A stretch of 64,000 bases of DNA from Adiantum capillus-veneris (GCA_014529385.2 CM043947.1:100801811-100865810); one strand, 5' to 3'. Shown: positions 1-11,606, counted from the first letter of the stretch. The notes: generated by a model from the sequence alone, not told the origin. Numbers and translations are program-made.

Positions 1-80
1 CTCTTCATTGAACTTTTGTATTCATTATTGTATTTGATAGGATATGAGTAATGTAACTCTTAAGTCCACTATGAACGTAC

Positions 81-2139
81 CTGACACATTTTATGCCAAT
101 CGTGTGACTTCAAACCGGTAAGCTTTCCTTCTTTAGTAAAACACGTTCGGAGCGAGTGCATTACGCCAGTGGGGGTCCGCAAAGATCGAATGGTCTCTTT
201 TACTTTGAGTTCTTGGGCTCCTGTGAAAATCCATGGTGCTTTAGGGAGTTTTATCGATCCATCAGACGCTGTTTGCGACCAATATTGCTCCATACGATCC
301 ACATTTCTAAGGTCAACTCTGGCTCCCAAAGTATCTTTCTTACCAGTCAGATGGTCCCATAGTAGATTACCCACATTCTTGAATATGTGCATTGGATCGA
401 GCAAGTGATTGATCATGAGTCGGGGCCAGTATGGTAACTCGTACCATAGAGATAGTCTCTTCATCCCTGGAGGCAATCCGTCATCGCACATCTCCTTCTG
501 CTCTAACCATGCTTGTGCAGACATCCTTGGTGGCTCTCTTCCCAAAAAGTCGTCGCGTAACACATGATTCTCTAGAAGATACGCTTGATGACCTTCGTAG
601 ATTTGCTTCTTCAGTGAGGGTGCCCTACGTGCATTCAGTCTAGGTCCACATGTGACACATGCTCTGTATCCGCTTGTTTGAAGCCCTGCATGTATACACA
701 TGATAATAGATCAACTATGGGAAAAAACAAGATTTACAGTGTCTGAGTGAGGAGTGTCAATAGATCACCTGAGCATTCTGTTAGCCCGGGATAGTCATGC
801 ATGGTCCACATTAGAATGCCTCTGATCAAAGCATTCTGTCGTCCTGTGTGTCGGCTCATATCCACCACCTCTATGCCAATCCACAATTGTTGTAGCTCTT
901 CCAATAGTGGACGAAGATACACATCCATATTCCCCACTTTATATCGCCCTGGCACAATCAAGCTTAGCCATAGGTGCCCCTTCTTCGTAGTCAACCACGG
1001 GGAAATGTTGTAGTTGACGATGACAACGGGCCATACACTGTAAGATGTTGATCTTTGACCAAATGGATTTACGCCATCCATAGCCAGGCCTAAGCGCAAA
1101 TTTCGAGCTTCCCTGGCAAAATCCGACCATGTTCCATCTATATGTTTCCAGGATGCGCAATCTGCAGGAATTCGTAGCACACCATCCGAAGATTTATTCT
1201 CCTCATGCCATGATGCTAGGGCGGCCATGGACTTACATTCGAAGTAATGCTTGATGCGAGGAAGCAGAGGAAAATGTCGCAAAACCTTTTGTGGAATTTT
1301 TGTCCCGTGGAGATCTACTCGATATCTTTCGGAATCACATTTCGGACACTTCTCCATGTCTATGTATTCCCCTCTGAAAAGAATGCAGTCATTAGGACAA
1401 GCGTGGATAGAATTGTAATCCATCCCCAAGTTTCGCAAAATCTTTCTTGCTTCATCTCGGGAATCTGGCATCACATTGTCAGTTGGTAGTATGTGCTCTT
1501 TAAGCAATCTACACAACATAAAAATACGATACAGTCGTGTAAAAATCTATCAGATCATTATACATTTAGAGTTTTATTAAAGTAAACTAATTGTAATAGA
1601 TCACCTGAAAAGCGCTGTGACGCTAGTGTCACTCCATCCAAACTTTGCCTGCATGTTGAGAAGAACCAGGAGTGCTTTCAATCTAGACATACGTGCTCCA
1701 TTATACAATGGCGTATCGGCTTCACTTTTCATATCATCATAGATAAGCCTTTCTGAATCCATGATCGTCTCGATCATTTCATCAATCTCGGGCTCAACAT
1801 TGCCTCGTTGGGAATGTGCTCTGCATGATCATCCCCCGAGCTGTCAGAGGCTACATCTTGTGGCCTCACATATGCTGCTTGACCAAAGCGCCTGCGAACA
1901 CGTCGATTGGGTTGCAAGATTGCTGCTTGTTGGCCAGTGTCAGAGTCCGACGAGTTATAATTGGCAACAAGTCGATCTATAATAGATGGATCGAACTCGC
2001 CAAATTCGCGAACGTGCTGCAAAGAAACACGTCTTGTTCGTCGCACAGCATGCTTGCATTGATTACAAGCTGGACATAAGACCCTCGTTGAGAGATAGGT
2101 GTTTCGGTTGGACGGTCCCACATCCTCGTCACTACTCAT
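81..2139 (-). pseudogene. tnp2: tnp2-type CACTA transposase, first three exons (CACTA-1)
   Basis: This encodes the N-terminal half of the En/Spm (TnpD/tnp2) transposase, the enzyme expected to cut and join CACTA ends. By comparison with CACTA-2 the exons are 1605-2139, 769-1508 and 81-685, with GT..AG introns between them. Exon 1 carries a Transpos_assoc-like CPxxCNQC zinc motif, which has one extra codon compared with CACTA-2. Exon 2 has the HACPNDCILF...CPKC block typical of Transposase_21, then the conserved LAMDGVNPFG block. Exon 3 has LDPMHIFKNVGNLLWDHL. A single-base loss near 1797 (run of A two long instead of three) shifts the exon 1 frame, so the copy is broken. The C-terminal exons lie off the left edge. 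The start at 2139 is the Met shared with the other copy. Confidence 0.88.
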
Positions 2140-2201
2140 AATGAGGATAAAAATCTTATAACGTGGACAACAAATTTAATATTCTATTGGCATTCTTCGT
2201 C

Positions 2202-2204
<3 letters not shown>

Positions 2205-2267
<63 letters not shown>
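2205..2267. repeat. (TC)n microsatellite in CACTA-1
   Basis: About 31 TC units lie directly upstream of the tnp2 start. CACTA-2 has an equivalent interrupted tract at 17033-17095. Confidence 0.97.
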
Positions 2268-2269
<2 letters not shown>

Positions 2270-2597
2270 ACCTCACATTCTCTAGTCATGTCCAATCCCC
2301 GCACACCTCGGTCTAGAGGTGCACGGAGATCAGAACCACCGGGTTATAATCTCGTCTTTATTGGTCAATACCTATATTTGTGGGTACAAGAAATCTACAG
2401 ACCCACGTCTACATGATACTGCATGTAGTGGACAAAACCCCTTTGCCTCTTCTCTAGCTGTAGCACTTCACAGCATCTTAACATCTTTTCACAGTAGATC
2501 TTTTCACTGTTCGTCTAACTCTAAACCCTAAACCGTAAGTAATTCTTGCGTGGACTCGATCTAACGTAAATAAGCGTAAATCTAACTAAAAATAAAT

Positions 2598-2685
2598 CTA
2601 AATCTAATTTAACGTAAGTCTACATCTAACCTAATCTTTAACGTCTTTTGGGATAGTTTCCTACGACGTTAAAACTCTCTTCTTC

Positions 2686-2738
<53 letters not shown>

Positions 2739-3427
2739 CCTAAATAAACCTAAGTCTAATCTAATATAACATAAATCTAAATCTAACGTAAATTATGTTA
2801 TATTAAAAACAAAGAACTAAACTAACAGGGATTATAAGAACCTTAAAACTGATTTAACACATAATTTTTCACATAACTCGACAAGAGTTGGCATTCTCAT
2901 CATTAAAGATGTGAGAGTTAACTTCCGGCGGTGACGCTGCCTCATCTCCATCCACATCTGACGACAGCAATTGGCCCTTTAGACCGTTCTTGCTCTTGTT
3001 ACTAACTTTGAAGTTGTTGTTGAATGACTAGAGGTTGTCTAGATGGTCATTGTGTCGGGGATGTAGTGACTCTTGCCGCCCTGAAGATCCACCTTCTTCC
3101 CTATCTTCTGAAGACATTTCACCAGTACTTTTGGATCGACGGATCCCACCATGAGTGAAGGCAGCAATACCCTATATTCCATTGAGGGCTTTATTCACCC
3201 GCTTTATGCAGGCATCGCAGTCTATGGAGACCTAAATCTAATCTAATATAACGTAAATCTAAATCTAGCGTAAATAAACGTAAATCTAATTAAAAATAAA
3301 CCTAAATCTAATCTAATTTAACTTAAATAAACCTAAATCTAATTTAACGTAAGTCTACATCTAACCTAATCTTTAACGTCTTTTAGGATAGTTTCCTACG
3401 ACGTTATAACTCTCTTCTTCTTGTGTG
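2598..3427. repeat. Direct repeat pair flanking the captured segment in CACTA-1
   Basis: A ~95-bp module (2598-2691) recurs at 3333-3427 in the same orientation. It contains GATAGTTTCCTACGACGTTA and ends at a CTTCTTCTTGTGTG tract. The modules bracket A/T-rich TAAATCTAA-type sequence and the HMA-like fragment. CACTA-2 has the same pair (~17,445-17,535 and ~18,130-18,220). A related copy in reverse orientation lies at 8906-8945. A (TG)n tract occupies 2688-2735. Confidence 0.8.
2872..3231 (-). pseudogene. Captured HMA (heavy-metal-associated) domain gene fragment, CACTA-1 copy
   Basis: Read on the minus strand from 3231, the translation begins VSIDCDACIKRVNKALNGI, then a stop, then a Gly/Ser/Glu-rich and Asn/Lys-rich stretch. 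The DCxxC motif with KRV..AL.GI spacing is the metal-binding loop of HMA/HIPP (metallochaperone-like) proteins. The low-complexity tail also resembles plant HIPPs. The fragment has no start codon, has in-frame stops and lies between repeats inside the transposon, so it is probably a captured host fragment and not a working gene. The family call rests on one short motif. Confidence 0.5.
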
Positions 3428-3841
3428 TGTGCGCGTGTGTGGATGTGTGTGCCAATAAAAAGAGATAAATGGTATAACCTTTCTATCACCCATGCCAAGT
3501 ATGATAGATTGGTTATGCCATTTCCCTCTTGGATAATAGGTCTTGAGTTCAACTCCTCGTCGGCTAGATCTTTAGGTCTTTTAATTTTAATTAGTTTCCT
3601 ACGACGTTAAATTAGTTTCTCTCTCTTTCTCTCTCAATGTGTGTGCGTTTTTTTGTTTATGCATGTTTTCTCTCTCTTTTTCTCTCTCAATGTGTGCGTT
3701 TTTTGTTTATGCATGTTCTCTCTCTCTTTTCCTCTCTCAATGTGTGCGTTTTTTGTTTATGCATGCTCTCTCTCTCTTTTCCTCTCTCAATGTGTGTGTG
3801 CATTCTTTGTTTATGTATGTGTGTGCGTTTTTGTTTATGTT

Positions 3842-3845
<4 letters not shown>

Positions 3846-3893
<48 letters not shown>

Positions 3894-4000
3894 AACACTA
3901 TGTGTGTGTGAGAGAGAGAGAGAGAGGGAGAGAGAAAGAGGGGAAGGGAACATGAGAGTGAGGAGAGGGAAGGAGCATACCTGGCTCTCCTTCCTCTCCT

Positions 4001-4043
<43 letters not shown>

Positions 4044-4045
4044 AG

Positions 4046-4085
<40 letters not shown>
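3846..4085. repeat. Microsatellite cluster: (CT)n, (GT)n and (GA)n in CACTA-1
   Basis: (CT)n occupies ~3846-3891, (GT)n ~4008-4041 and (GA)n ~4049-4085. Just upstream (3637-3800), short units of CTCTCTCAATGTGTGCGTTTTTTG are repeated three to four times. Translations of this block are low-complexity artefacts. CACTA-2 has the same arrangement at ~18,420-18,890. Confidence 0.95.
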
Positions 4086-4092
<7 letters not shown>

Positions 4093-4121
4093 GGAGAGCG
4101 TTACCTGCTCCTTGCTCGAGG

Positions 4122-4163
4122 GCGCCGAAAAACTCAGATCTGAGATCTGAGTTTTTGGGCGCT
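4122..4163. repeat. Near-perfect inverted repeat near the CACTA-1 end
   Basis: Arms of ~20 bp are centred on AGATCTGAGATCT and flanked by AAAAACTC / GAGTTTTT and GCGCC / GGGCGC. The same structure occurs at 18920-18962 in CACTA-2. It could extrude as a hairpin; its role is unknown. Confidence 0.85.
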
Positions 4164-4187
4164 CTCTGTTATTTTTTTAGCCCAGTT

Positions 4188-4245
4188 GGCGTCGCTATGA
4201 GCGTCGCAAATTTCTTTGTAAATTTGCGACGCTCATAGCGACACC
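4188..4245. repeat. Subterminal hairpin built from CGTCGCT motifs (CACTA-1)
   Basis: The left arm (4188-4213) and right arm (4220-4245) are inverted copies differing at one position, with a 6-bp loop (CTTTGT). The arms contain GCGTCGCTATGAGCGTCGC, the same motif as the subterminal array of CACTA-2. Such repeats are the known type of binding site for the second En/Spm protein (TnpA). At the equivalent place CACTA-2 has a shorter perfect palindrome (18985-19016). Confidence 0.85.
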
Positions 4246-4308
4246 GGGATTTTTTTTTTTTGAGCGTCGCTGTGTGAGCGTCGCTAATATGAATAGCCTC
4301 TTGTAGTG

Positions 4309-4752
4309 ATCATGGTATCAACGAAAGGCATCATAGAATAATCATTGTATCAACGAAACAACGTCATGGCATCACCGAGAATAACCATGGTATCAACGAA
4401 ACAACATCATGATATCACTGAGAATAATCATTGTACCAACGAAACAACATCATGGTATCACCGAAAATAACCATGGTATCAACGAAACAACATCATGATA
4501 TCACCGAGAATAATCATTGTATCAACGAAACAACGTCATGGTATCACCGAGAATAACCATGGTATCAACGAAACAACATCATGGTATCACAGAGAATAAC
4601 CATGGAATCAACGGAATATCATCATGGCATCACTGAGAATAACCATGGTATCAACGAAATATCATCATGGTATCAAAGAAAATCACCATGACCAAAGTAC
4701 TAACAAAACATCATCATGGTACCATCAAAATCACTATGGTATCAACGAGAGA
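4309..4752. repeat. 43-bp minisatellite, about ten units
   Basis: The array starts right at the CACTA-1 end. The unit is 43 bp and is made of two ~21-bp half-units related to CCATGGTATCAACGAAACA and CATCATGGTATCACCGAGA. For several units TAACCATGG and TAATCATTG starts alternate, so there is partial 86-bp higher-order structure. Units decay towards 4752. No coding capacity was seen. Confidence 0.85.
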
Positions 4753-5259
4753 TTATCAATAAAACGGTGTAAACTATATCTCTAGAAGAATAATTATACG
4801 AGAATCAATGAACGAGTATGTCATATAACAAAAGATCATGTACCAACAGTAGCTCAATAGAATTTGGACGATCATCAACGGCTCGACTGAATCGGAATGA
4901 AATGTAACTAGCTTCTGCAGCAAAGTTATGTCAAGAACAAATATATGATTGATGAAGAGAAAATATAATTGAGAATTTTTCAATAATGAGGAAATTCAAA
5001 AGCAAAAAGTAAGATTTGCTTTTCAAACATATTCGCAGTACGAGAACGATAACCCAAAATCGATGCACAATTTAGAGAAACTTTCTTCTGCAAAGTTATA
5101 CACCATATCGATTCCGATGGCTCAAGTGAATAGTTTCTGCAAAATCATTTGCAATTAGCAGAAAAATAAAAAATAAAAAACCAAAAACAAAAGTTGCTTC
5201 TTAGGCATGTACGCAGTCCGCAAACGATAACTAAAAATTAGTGCAAAATTTGATACCAT

Positions 5260-5306
<47 letters not shown>

Positions 5307-7129
5307 ACAAGAATAGAATCCCAAAGTGTATAGAATACACACATGAGATGATGTATATATAGAGGGGAAATGGGTGCCATATATAGAGAAGCCATATATT
5401 GAGTAGCTTCACATATAAGCTCAACATAAAGTGCTCTATAGTTAAGTCATCTCCTATTTTAAGCTATGGTCTATTTATGAAAAATTGTCTATGCTAATTA
5501 AGTGGTAAAGTTTGAACTTGGATAATGTTTTTAGTACCTCTCTACAATCTAAGGGCAGCTAATTTTATCGGCTTTTGGATTCAATATCATATAATTATTC
5601 TTTCTTAAGGTTTGTGGCACCTAATAGCTCCATGTAGCTTACAATGCAACTTTTCAAAGATTCTTTTATATTAAAATCAGAATCATTCTTAGCGACAACA
5701 AGTGACTCACTATTTTTACTTTCATTTGGAGAATCATTTCACGTGATAAGTTTAAGTGCTACATAATTGTGTCCAAAACTTTTCTACAGACATTCTTTTG
5801 GTGATTTTTATGTTTTCCAATGCAAAAGTGTCGTACAAAAGTACAGTAAAGAGTTGGCATTGTGGTCTCTCCAGGTATTATAAGTAACCGAAGCCATGCC
5901 CTACCCCCCATAGTCTTTACGTGTAGTCCAAGCAAGCACATAGGCATAGAATTTTGGATGTAGATTTTGAACCTTGTAGTTTCATTGAGGTGAAGGCGTA
6001 CTTATCTATTTGAAGCATCTGCCGCTATGAATATATATGGTTCCTATGGCACACATCACAAGGATTAAAAACGTATACAAAAGATGTAAATTATAAACTT
6101 AACTTAAGGAGGAGTTTTTTGTTTGTATGAGAATATGAATCAAAAGAATCTAGAGAATATGAGATTAGTGGTCTTTTAAGGCAATTGGAATCGCACACAA
6201 CTTTCAAGATATCAATAATTATAATTATTTATTGGCACAAAGTCTGCAAGCTATCCAAAGCAACCATGATCCATGACACGTGAAACCCTACCTCAGTAAA
6301 CATTGAACAACTAAAGTTTCTATGGTTGATGTTTTTCTGAAGAGCTAGGCCGGGTTTAGAACTATCATCTCCATCCTCTTGCTCCAGTCTATGTATGCAA
6401 TATCTATTTCTGTGATTATCATGCTCTTTGTGAGTCCTTCAATCATCAAGCGATCACCATCCTTGTGGCTATTATCCCTTCAGCTATTTCATCCTCTTTG
6501 TCATGCTCTCTTCATCTTCCACACATGCCTTCTCTTATGTCAACCGCAATCTCCATCATCGTGTTTAGAGTGATCTCTCCATCATATTCATCTCTTCTAC
6601 GGCCTTTGTTAACGTGTTAATTGGCGTGTTCAGTTTTGCTATCATGTCTATCATCAGTACCACTCCTTCTATATTGTTCCTCTTCTTTGAACTTAGTCTC
6701 ATGCTCAAGCTCCTTTTGCAAATCTTTGATGAAGAGATGTTAGAGTGCACATTGGTACATTTGTGTTTATCTTTCATTTATTTTTCCTCTTAATTTTTCT
6801 TCTCTTTAGAGTGTGAAAACTCTTTTTAGAGTGTCGTTGCACTATATAGGTGGTGAATATATTTATTTATTTATTTATTTATTGAAGTCGTTAGTATTTA
6901 AGCCAAGGAAAGTAAATATTACTCTTCGTCTTTTCATGAGGAATATGATGCCCCAAAATGACGATTTCCATTTGCCTCTAAATTGGCTTCTCTTATACCC
7001 AGCTAGGCTGAAAAAATGGAAACGACGACACCCAAGGCCGACTCGAGGTTGAGCGGGTAATTATGGAGCATGATCGCAACCTAAGAATCTGTACGTGAGA
7101 TCATAAAGCCATTGCTGAATTAGACCAGG
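4753..7129. other. AT-rich stretch without a supportable gene; upstream flank of the protease gene
   Basis: Only short open frames without recognisable motifs are present. A (GA)n tract lies at ~5263-5305. The last ~300 bp precede the protease start, and ACTATATAGG at ~6840 could be a TATA element. I see nothing else in this stretch. Confidence 0.6.
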
Positions 7130-7780
7130 ATGACGATCAACTACAGAGTGGTGTCAATGCTATTGCTGATGGTCGCATTGACGGCCGCATCGAGTAGTCA
7201 TCTTCAAGGAGCAGCTGCAGGGCGGACGTCGAGGGGTCGATTTGACATCCCTAATGATAATGTGGAGGTTAAAGTGGGAGCTTTGCTTGAGCAGGACGTA
7301 GAGGGGATTCTGGAGCTGGCGCTTCTGCGAGAAGACAAGGATGTGCCGGTTACCAGTACAAGTGAGGAGAAGCCTGCACTTGGGCTCAAGCTTCATATTA
7401 ATGGTGAGCCCTTGTCGGCCACCTCGACGTCAGTGCCTGTCCTCCGCGCCTTCAGCGAGTGGATGGCAAAGCACAACAAAGTGTGGCGCAGCTCCTTCTT
7501 CTACGAAAATGCCACCGACAATATCCCGCAGGCGGTGAACTGGCGAAAGCGGGGCGCAGTGGTGAACCCTGTCAAGGACCAACTAGGTTCCTGCAGAATG
7601 AAAATTAGAATTTCGTTTAGTTTCTCGGATGTAGGGTTTGTACTAGACTGCTGCTCACCATGCACTCCAGTACTTACCGCAGATCGCTGTCGGAGCAGGA
7701 GCTTGTGGACTGTGACCGTGCCTACAACCAAGGTTGCAATGGCGGCCTCATGGATTATGCCTACACTTTCATCATCAACA
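7130..7780 (+). pseudogene. Papain-like (C1A) cysteine protease, 5' part, interrupted by element X
   Basis: This encodes a secretory or vacuolar cysteine endopeptidase of the RD21/papain type. From 7130 there is an N-terminal hydrophobic stretch (MLLLMVALTAASS, signal peptide-like), then a remnant of the I29 inhibitor prodomain (FSEWMAKHNKVW). Most of I29 is missing before the mature start (NIPQAVNWRKRGAVVNPVKD). The frame breaks after DQLGSC, where WAFS should follow the catalytic Cys. A second frame from 7660 gives [11 protein letters not shown], then [18 protein letters not shown]. The exon stops at 7780 inside the conserved FIINNG motif because element X is inserted there. The continuation is at 52464-52533 and 59970-60437. 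A pseudogene is certain; the subfamily is inferred from motifs. Confidence 0.9.
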
Positions 7781-8026
7781 TCTTGGAATAAAATAAAAGA
7801 TAATTCCAGCTTCACGCTTCGAGAACCCAAAGGGTACGAGCACCCACTCATATCCCTAATCAACCTATATAACAACCTTGTATCCACACGTTTATCATAG
7901 CCATCGATACAACCGCCTACCCACCTATCTATGTGTGTATCGTCTCTCTCTTTCTCTACCTTCTCTTTCAACACTTTCTCTGTGTAACCACACACACACT
8001 AACGTAATCTCTCTCACACAAACAAG
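7781..8026 (+). repeat. LTR-like direct repeat, 5' copy of element X
   Basis: It begins TCTTGGAATAAAATAAAAG and ends CACACAAACAAG. It matches 51472-51764 over its full length except for microsatellite length changes. The start has TC where the 3' copy has the canonical TG. It contains CCTATATAACAACC, a possible TATA element. Confidence 0.8.
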
Positions 8027-8119
8027 TGGGAGGCCTCCTGGCCTTTCACTCCCAGTACATGGTATCAATCGCCTGGCTTTTCCCACACCCCTACTTCCTG
8101 ATGGCGCCAACTATTCTTA

Positions 8120-8580
8120 GAAACTTTGGAAGCTTTCCCAATTTTGATTAAAGAGGGATTTCCCAGTTCCTTTCCCTCAAATAAAGAGTGGAAAATAAAG
8201 GGAAAGACTCTTTTCAACGTCGGGATAAAAATCACCTCTTTGGAAAATTTTCCCTTTTGTGGGGTCAAAAAACGGTCATTCTTCCCATGAGGGAAAATTT
8301 TTAGTCTAAAAGGGGAATATGAGAGTAAACTTTTCCCTTGTGGGGACTATTCACAATCCCACCTTCATAACATGGGAAAACACAAGAGAGTTTTTCCCTT
8401 ATGGGAGACTATTGACATTCCGACCTTTTGAACATGGGAAAGCACAAGATACTTTATCCCTCTTGGGATATTATTCATATTCCCACATTATGAAGGAGGG
8501 AAAGTGAAAGAAACATATTCCCTTATGGAAATTGTTTGTATCCCCACTTTATTAAGGTGGAAGTAAGAGGGACTAGGATA
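8120..8580. repeat. Left subterminal array of element Z
   Basis: Short degenerate palindromes of the form TCCCTTxTGGGA recur every ~20-40 bp, for example CCCTTGTGGGG, CCCTTATGGGA and CCCTCTTGGGA. The same motif fills the right end at 35130-35515. Transposase or accessory-protein binding sites are the likely role by analogy with En/Spm. Confidence 0.65.
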
Positions 8581-10001
8581 GTGTGCACATGACTCATGTC
8601 ACTCACACAATGTGCATTCCTCGACCATGTCTTGATCACTTAGTTGTCCATGAGTGTACCAATTTTCACGAACAACATGTAAAATTACCTTGTCAATGAA
8701 AAGTTGATTTAATAGATGCACTTCCGTTAGCAACACTTTTGCTCATTAGTAGTTGTGATCTATTGACTCTATGATTCTTGTCGAGACTCAAAAAGCCTAC
8801 TCATTTCTTAGTTAATCCTTGTGGTTGCTCATGCACCAAGGCGCATCCTTGAGGTTTCTTCGTGCCCCAATCTCAACCCATGGAGAGACAAGAAGAAGAA
8901 GAAGAAGAGTACTTTAATGTCGTAGGAAACTATCCCAAGAGACTTTAAAGAGAGAGAGAGAGAGAGAGAGAGTGAGAGGGAGTTTTTACAATCAATTTGA
9001 AAGATAGAGTCTTTAAAATCAATTTGCGGTTGGGTTTGCAATGGTGCACCCGGATCAGAAAAGAATGCGTAACATACGTGCACACGCACACACTTTGTAA
9101 TAAATACAATAACAAAATTTGGAATGGTGCACCTAAATTAAAGAAAGAGTGTAGAGTGAGGTATACATTGTTGCATCGACTTTAACAAGGAATATAAGAG
9201 AGTAGATAAAGGTAGAGAGGGTGGGTTCACTTCTCACATTCTCACAGTAGGGAGAAAAGGGGGCAGGGAGCTAAAGGCCAATGTTATGAGTCAAGAACAT
9301 AGAAATAACATGTCTTTCAGAATCCATTATTGACAACATACTACTCATTATATATTATATGATGCGATGAAGTTCCCATGGGAGGAGGCCATCTCCAATA
9401 CACCAAGTTCATGCATGTGAAAATCAAATCTTAAATATCTAAATATTGTATATCAATCTTGTTTCTCTTAAACCCATTTTTTTAGTACACTTTAATATTA
9501 AGAATTATCCTATCTTAAAGGAAGGCATGCAATAGAATTGCAACTTAATATATAGTGCAAAAAGACATGAACTATTTATCTCTACCTAATGGTGGTTAGG
9601 AATGCTTTTGCACAAAACATTGAAAAGTTAATCTTTGTCAAAGTTTTATACCATTCACGTTCTCAGCATAGTTCACATTTAGTACAAATATGCATGAACA
9701 ATCTATCTCTAGCTAAGGGTTATAAATGCTTTCGTAATAACAAAATATATAGAAGGGTAGCTTATGCCAACTATATTAATTACATTTATCTTTAAGAAAA
9801 GCAACCATGGGGGTCCATAAGACTCTTTACCTACTTACAAAGAGTATGGATGAAGACTAAAGACTTACTATGAAATCTATATAATATTGTTCACTTTAGA
9901 ATGCATGTTATGTGGATTACGTTCCAATTCAACTAGCATATTCAATATAAAAATGCATAAATGATCTATCTTTATTGATTTCTTAGCAAGGAGGATGCAT
10001 A

Positions 10002-10032
<31 letters not shown>

Positions 10033-10986
10033 AATGTTTACATTTCATCAATATACAATAATATAACGCATTGACATTATGTTCGAATGTAACTTTACAA
10101 TATACAAAACTTGTGGATATCAAAATCACAATTGAGAATAGTGCATAAATTTGTCAAAGGGTATACTTGTACAAGATCCAAAAAGTTGTGTGTATACCAA
10201 AAACCATAACAATAACATACTTAGTCCGACAACCATCAACCTATCAAAATGTGTGAGATTAGCTAAGAGGAGGTAGTGGGCTATCTAAAATTAGAGTCTA
10301 CCAAAAGTTATGACATGGCTAGCTAGAAGGCCTAGAATGTAATATCCAACTCACATAGCATCGTAAAAGATATGATGGCTTGGAATTAACGGAGCAATCT
10401 AAAAAAAAACTCTTATTTGACTTTTTTGCATCTCGTATTGCATTCAACAAATTGCCAAACATCTCATCAACATCGTGTAAGCCCATTGATTCCATTCCAA
10501 TTTCAATCATCTTCTTCTTTCATGCCATTAGTTACTTCAAGGAGCTATACATGCAATATTATAAGTAAAAGAATAAGTTAGTTAATTTTTTCATAATAAA
10601 AACCACATGGTCACAAGTAAAATACACACCAAAAAAGCTTGAATCAAGCACTTGCATAATAATTTTTCTAGAAGTACTTGAGTTACTTAATACGTACCTT
10701 GCTTGAAGTACATGTTTTCGTTTTATGCTTTGCCACCATCTTCTTTGCATGATTCTCCTATTTAACAACATACATTTGTATATTAGCATTAATGTTAAGT
10801 CCAAATTTTGATCCCATTAGAGATCAATATCAATTGCTAAGGAAATGCGGTTGAATACTTTACCTTTTCAAAGAGAGTATCCTGTTTGTATCTAGATGGA
10901 ATCTTTATTGGCCTAGAAGATCGTGATTTTGGCATTATCTATATAACATTTAAACATAGTGTAATGCATTAGTAATTATTCATGCT
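8581..10986. other. AT-rich part of element Z without a supportable gene
   Basis: No convincing coding region. GA tracts lie at ~8951-8971 and ~10003-10028. At 8906-8945 there is a reverse-orientation copy of the GATAGTTTCCTACGACGTTA module found in CACTA-1 and CACTA-2. I see nothing else. Confidence 0.6.
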
Positions 10987-11011
10987 TTGCACTACAAGAG
11001 GTTGTGTGCTC

Positions 11012-11232
11012 TTGTGACGCTGTTAGCGACGGAAATACATTGGGTTTTTATAACCCCCGGCGTCGCTAATAGCGTCGCTACGAGAGCGTCGTTATAACCG
11101 TCGCTATGACCGTCGCTATAGGCGTCGCTATATAGAGACGCTCATAGCGACGGTTATAGCGACGGTTATACTGCAGATTATAGCGACGCTCATAGCGACG
11201 CTACAGAGCCATAAATAGTGACAGTTATAGTG
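11012..11232. repeat. Subterminal CGTCGCTA/TAGCGACG array, CACTA-2 left end
   Basis: About fifteen copies of CGTCGCTA or its complement occur in ~220 bp, in both orientations (for example GCGTCGCTATAGGCGTCGC). Arrays like this near CACTA ends are the known binding region of the TnpA-type protein and are needed in En/Spm to bring the ends together. The same motif forms the hairpin at the right end. Confidence 0.88.
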
Positions 11233-11606
11233 ATGCCCGAGAGAATTTTTTTTTGGTGGCAGGGCAGGGCATTCAATGCCCTGCCACCCATCAACCATAT
11301 TGTACTTTATTCACTTTTTAAAAAAAGTGCAAGGGTAGATAATAGACCCAAAATAGTCACCCACAAGACGCATTGTTTGCAAAATTGACAATTGTACACA
11401 TCATAGGCAAAATGAATTGATTGGCAAATGTAATAACGACAATTGTACAACATCATAGGCATAAAGAATTGATTGGCAAAAGGAACTGCGGTGACAAATG
11501 TAATAATATACATGGTTCAAAAAGACGTATAAAATCCGTCTCATGATACATAAGCTATGAGAAACCCTAAACTAATGCTATCTAGCTACGGCTAAACTGA
11601 CGTCGT

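Larger units (their letters stand above)
1..4308 (-). mobile_element. CACTA-1: partial CACTA (En/Spm) DNA transposon, cut by the window edge
   Basis: This is the tnp2 5'-gene half of a CACTA element. It ends at 4308 with CCTCTTGTAGTG, the reverse complement of the CACTACAAGAGG start of CACTA-2. Positions ~62-4308 align almost base for base with ~14892-19077 (offset near 14,830), so the two are copies of one family. It contains tnp2 exons on the minus strand, a captured HMA-like fragment, microsatellites and hairpins near the terminus. Positions 1-60 do not match CACTA-2, so the copies differ inside tnp2 intron 3. The other terminus and the target duplication lie outside the window; the bases after the end are ATC. 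Confidence 0.92.

Noticed and set aside
156-1489. Plus-strand open frames opposite tnp2
   Set aside because: They are shadows of the minus-strand exons, recur at the same places in CACTA-2 and show no motifs.
2519-2535. Telomere-like CTAAACCCTAAACC
   Set aside because: Only two units, and the surrounding TAAATCTAA words are degenerate AT-rich repeats; it also recurs near 30009 in unrelated sequence. Not an interstitial telomere.
3637-4143. Overlapping open frames rich in Cys-Val-Cys-Val, Ser-Leu and Arg-Glu
   Set aside because: They are translations of CT, GT and GA microsatellites; the same happens at 18424-18948, 41699-43266 and 61852-62241.
4774-6777. Several 60-90 aa open frames upstream of the protease
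   Set aside because: Their composition follows AT-rich noncoding DNA, with no motifs or splice context.
7501-7995. Minus-strand 164-aa open frame across the protease/X junction
   Set aside because: It is antisense to protease motifs and crosses an insertion boundary, so it cannot be an old gene.
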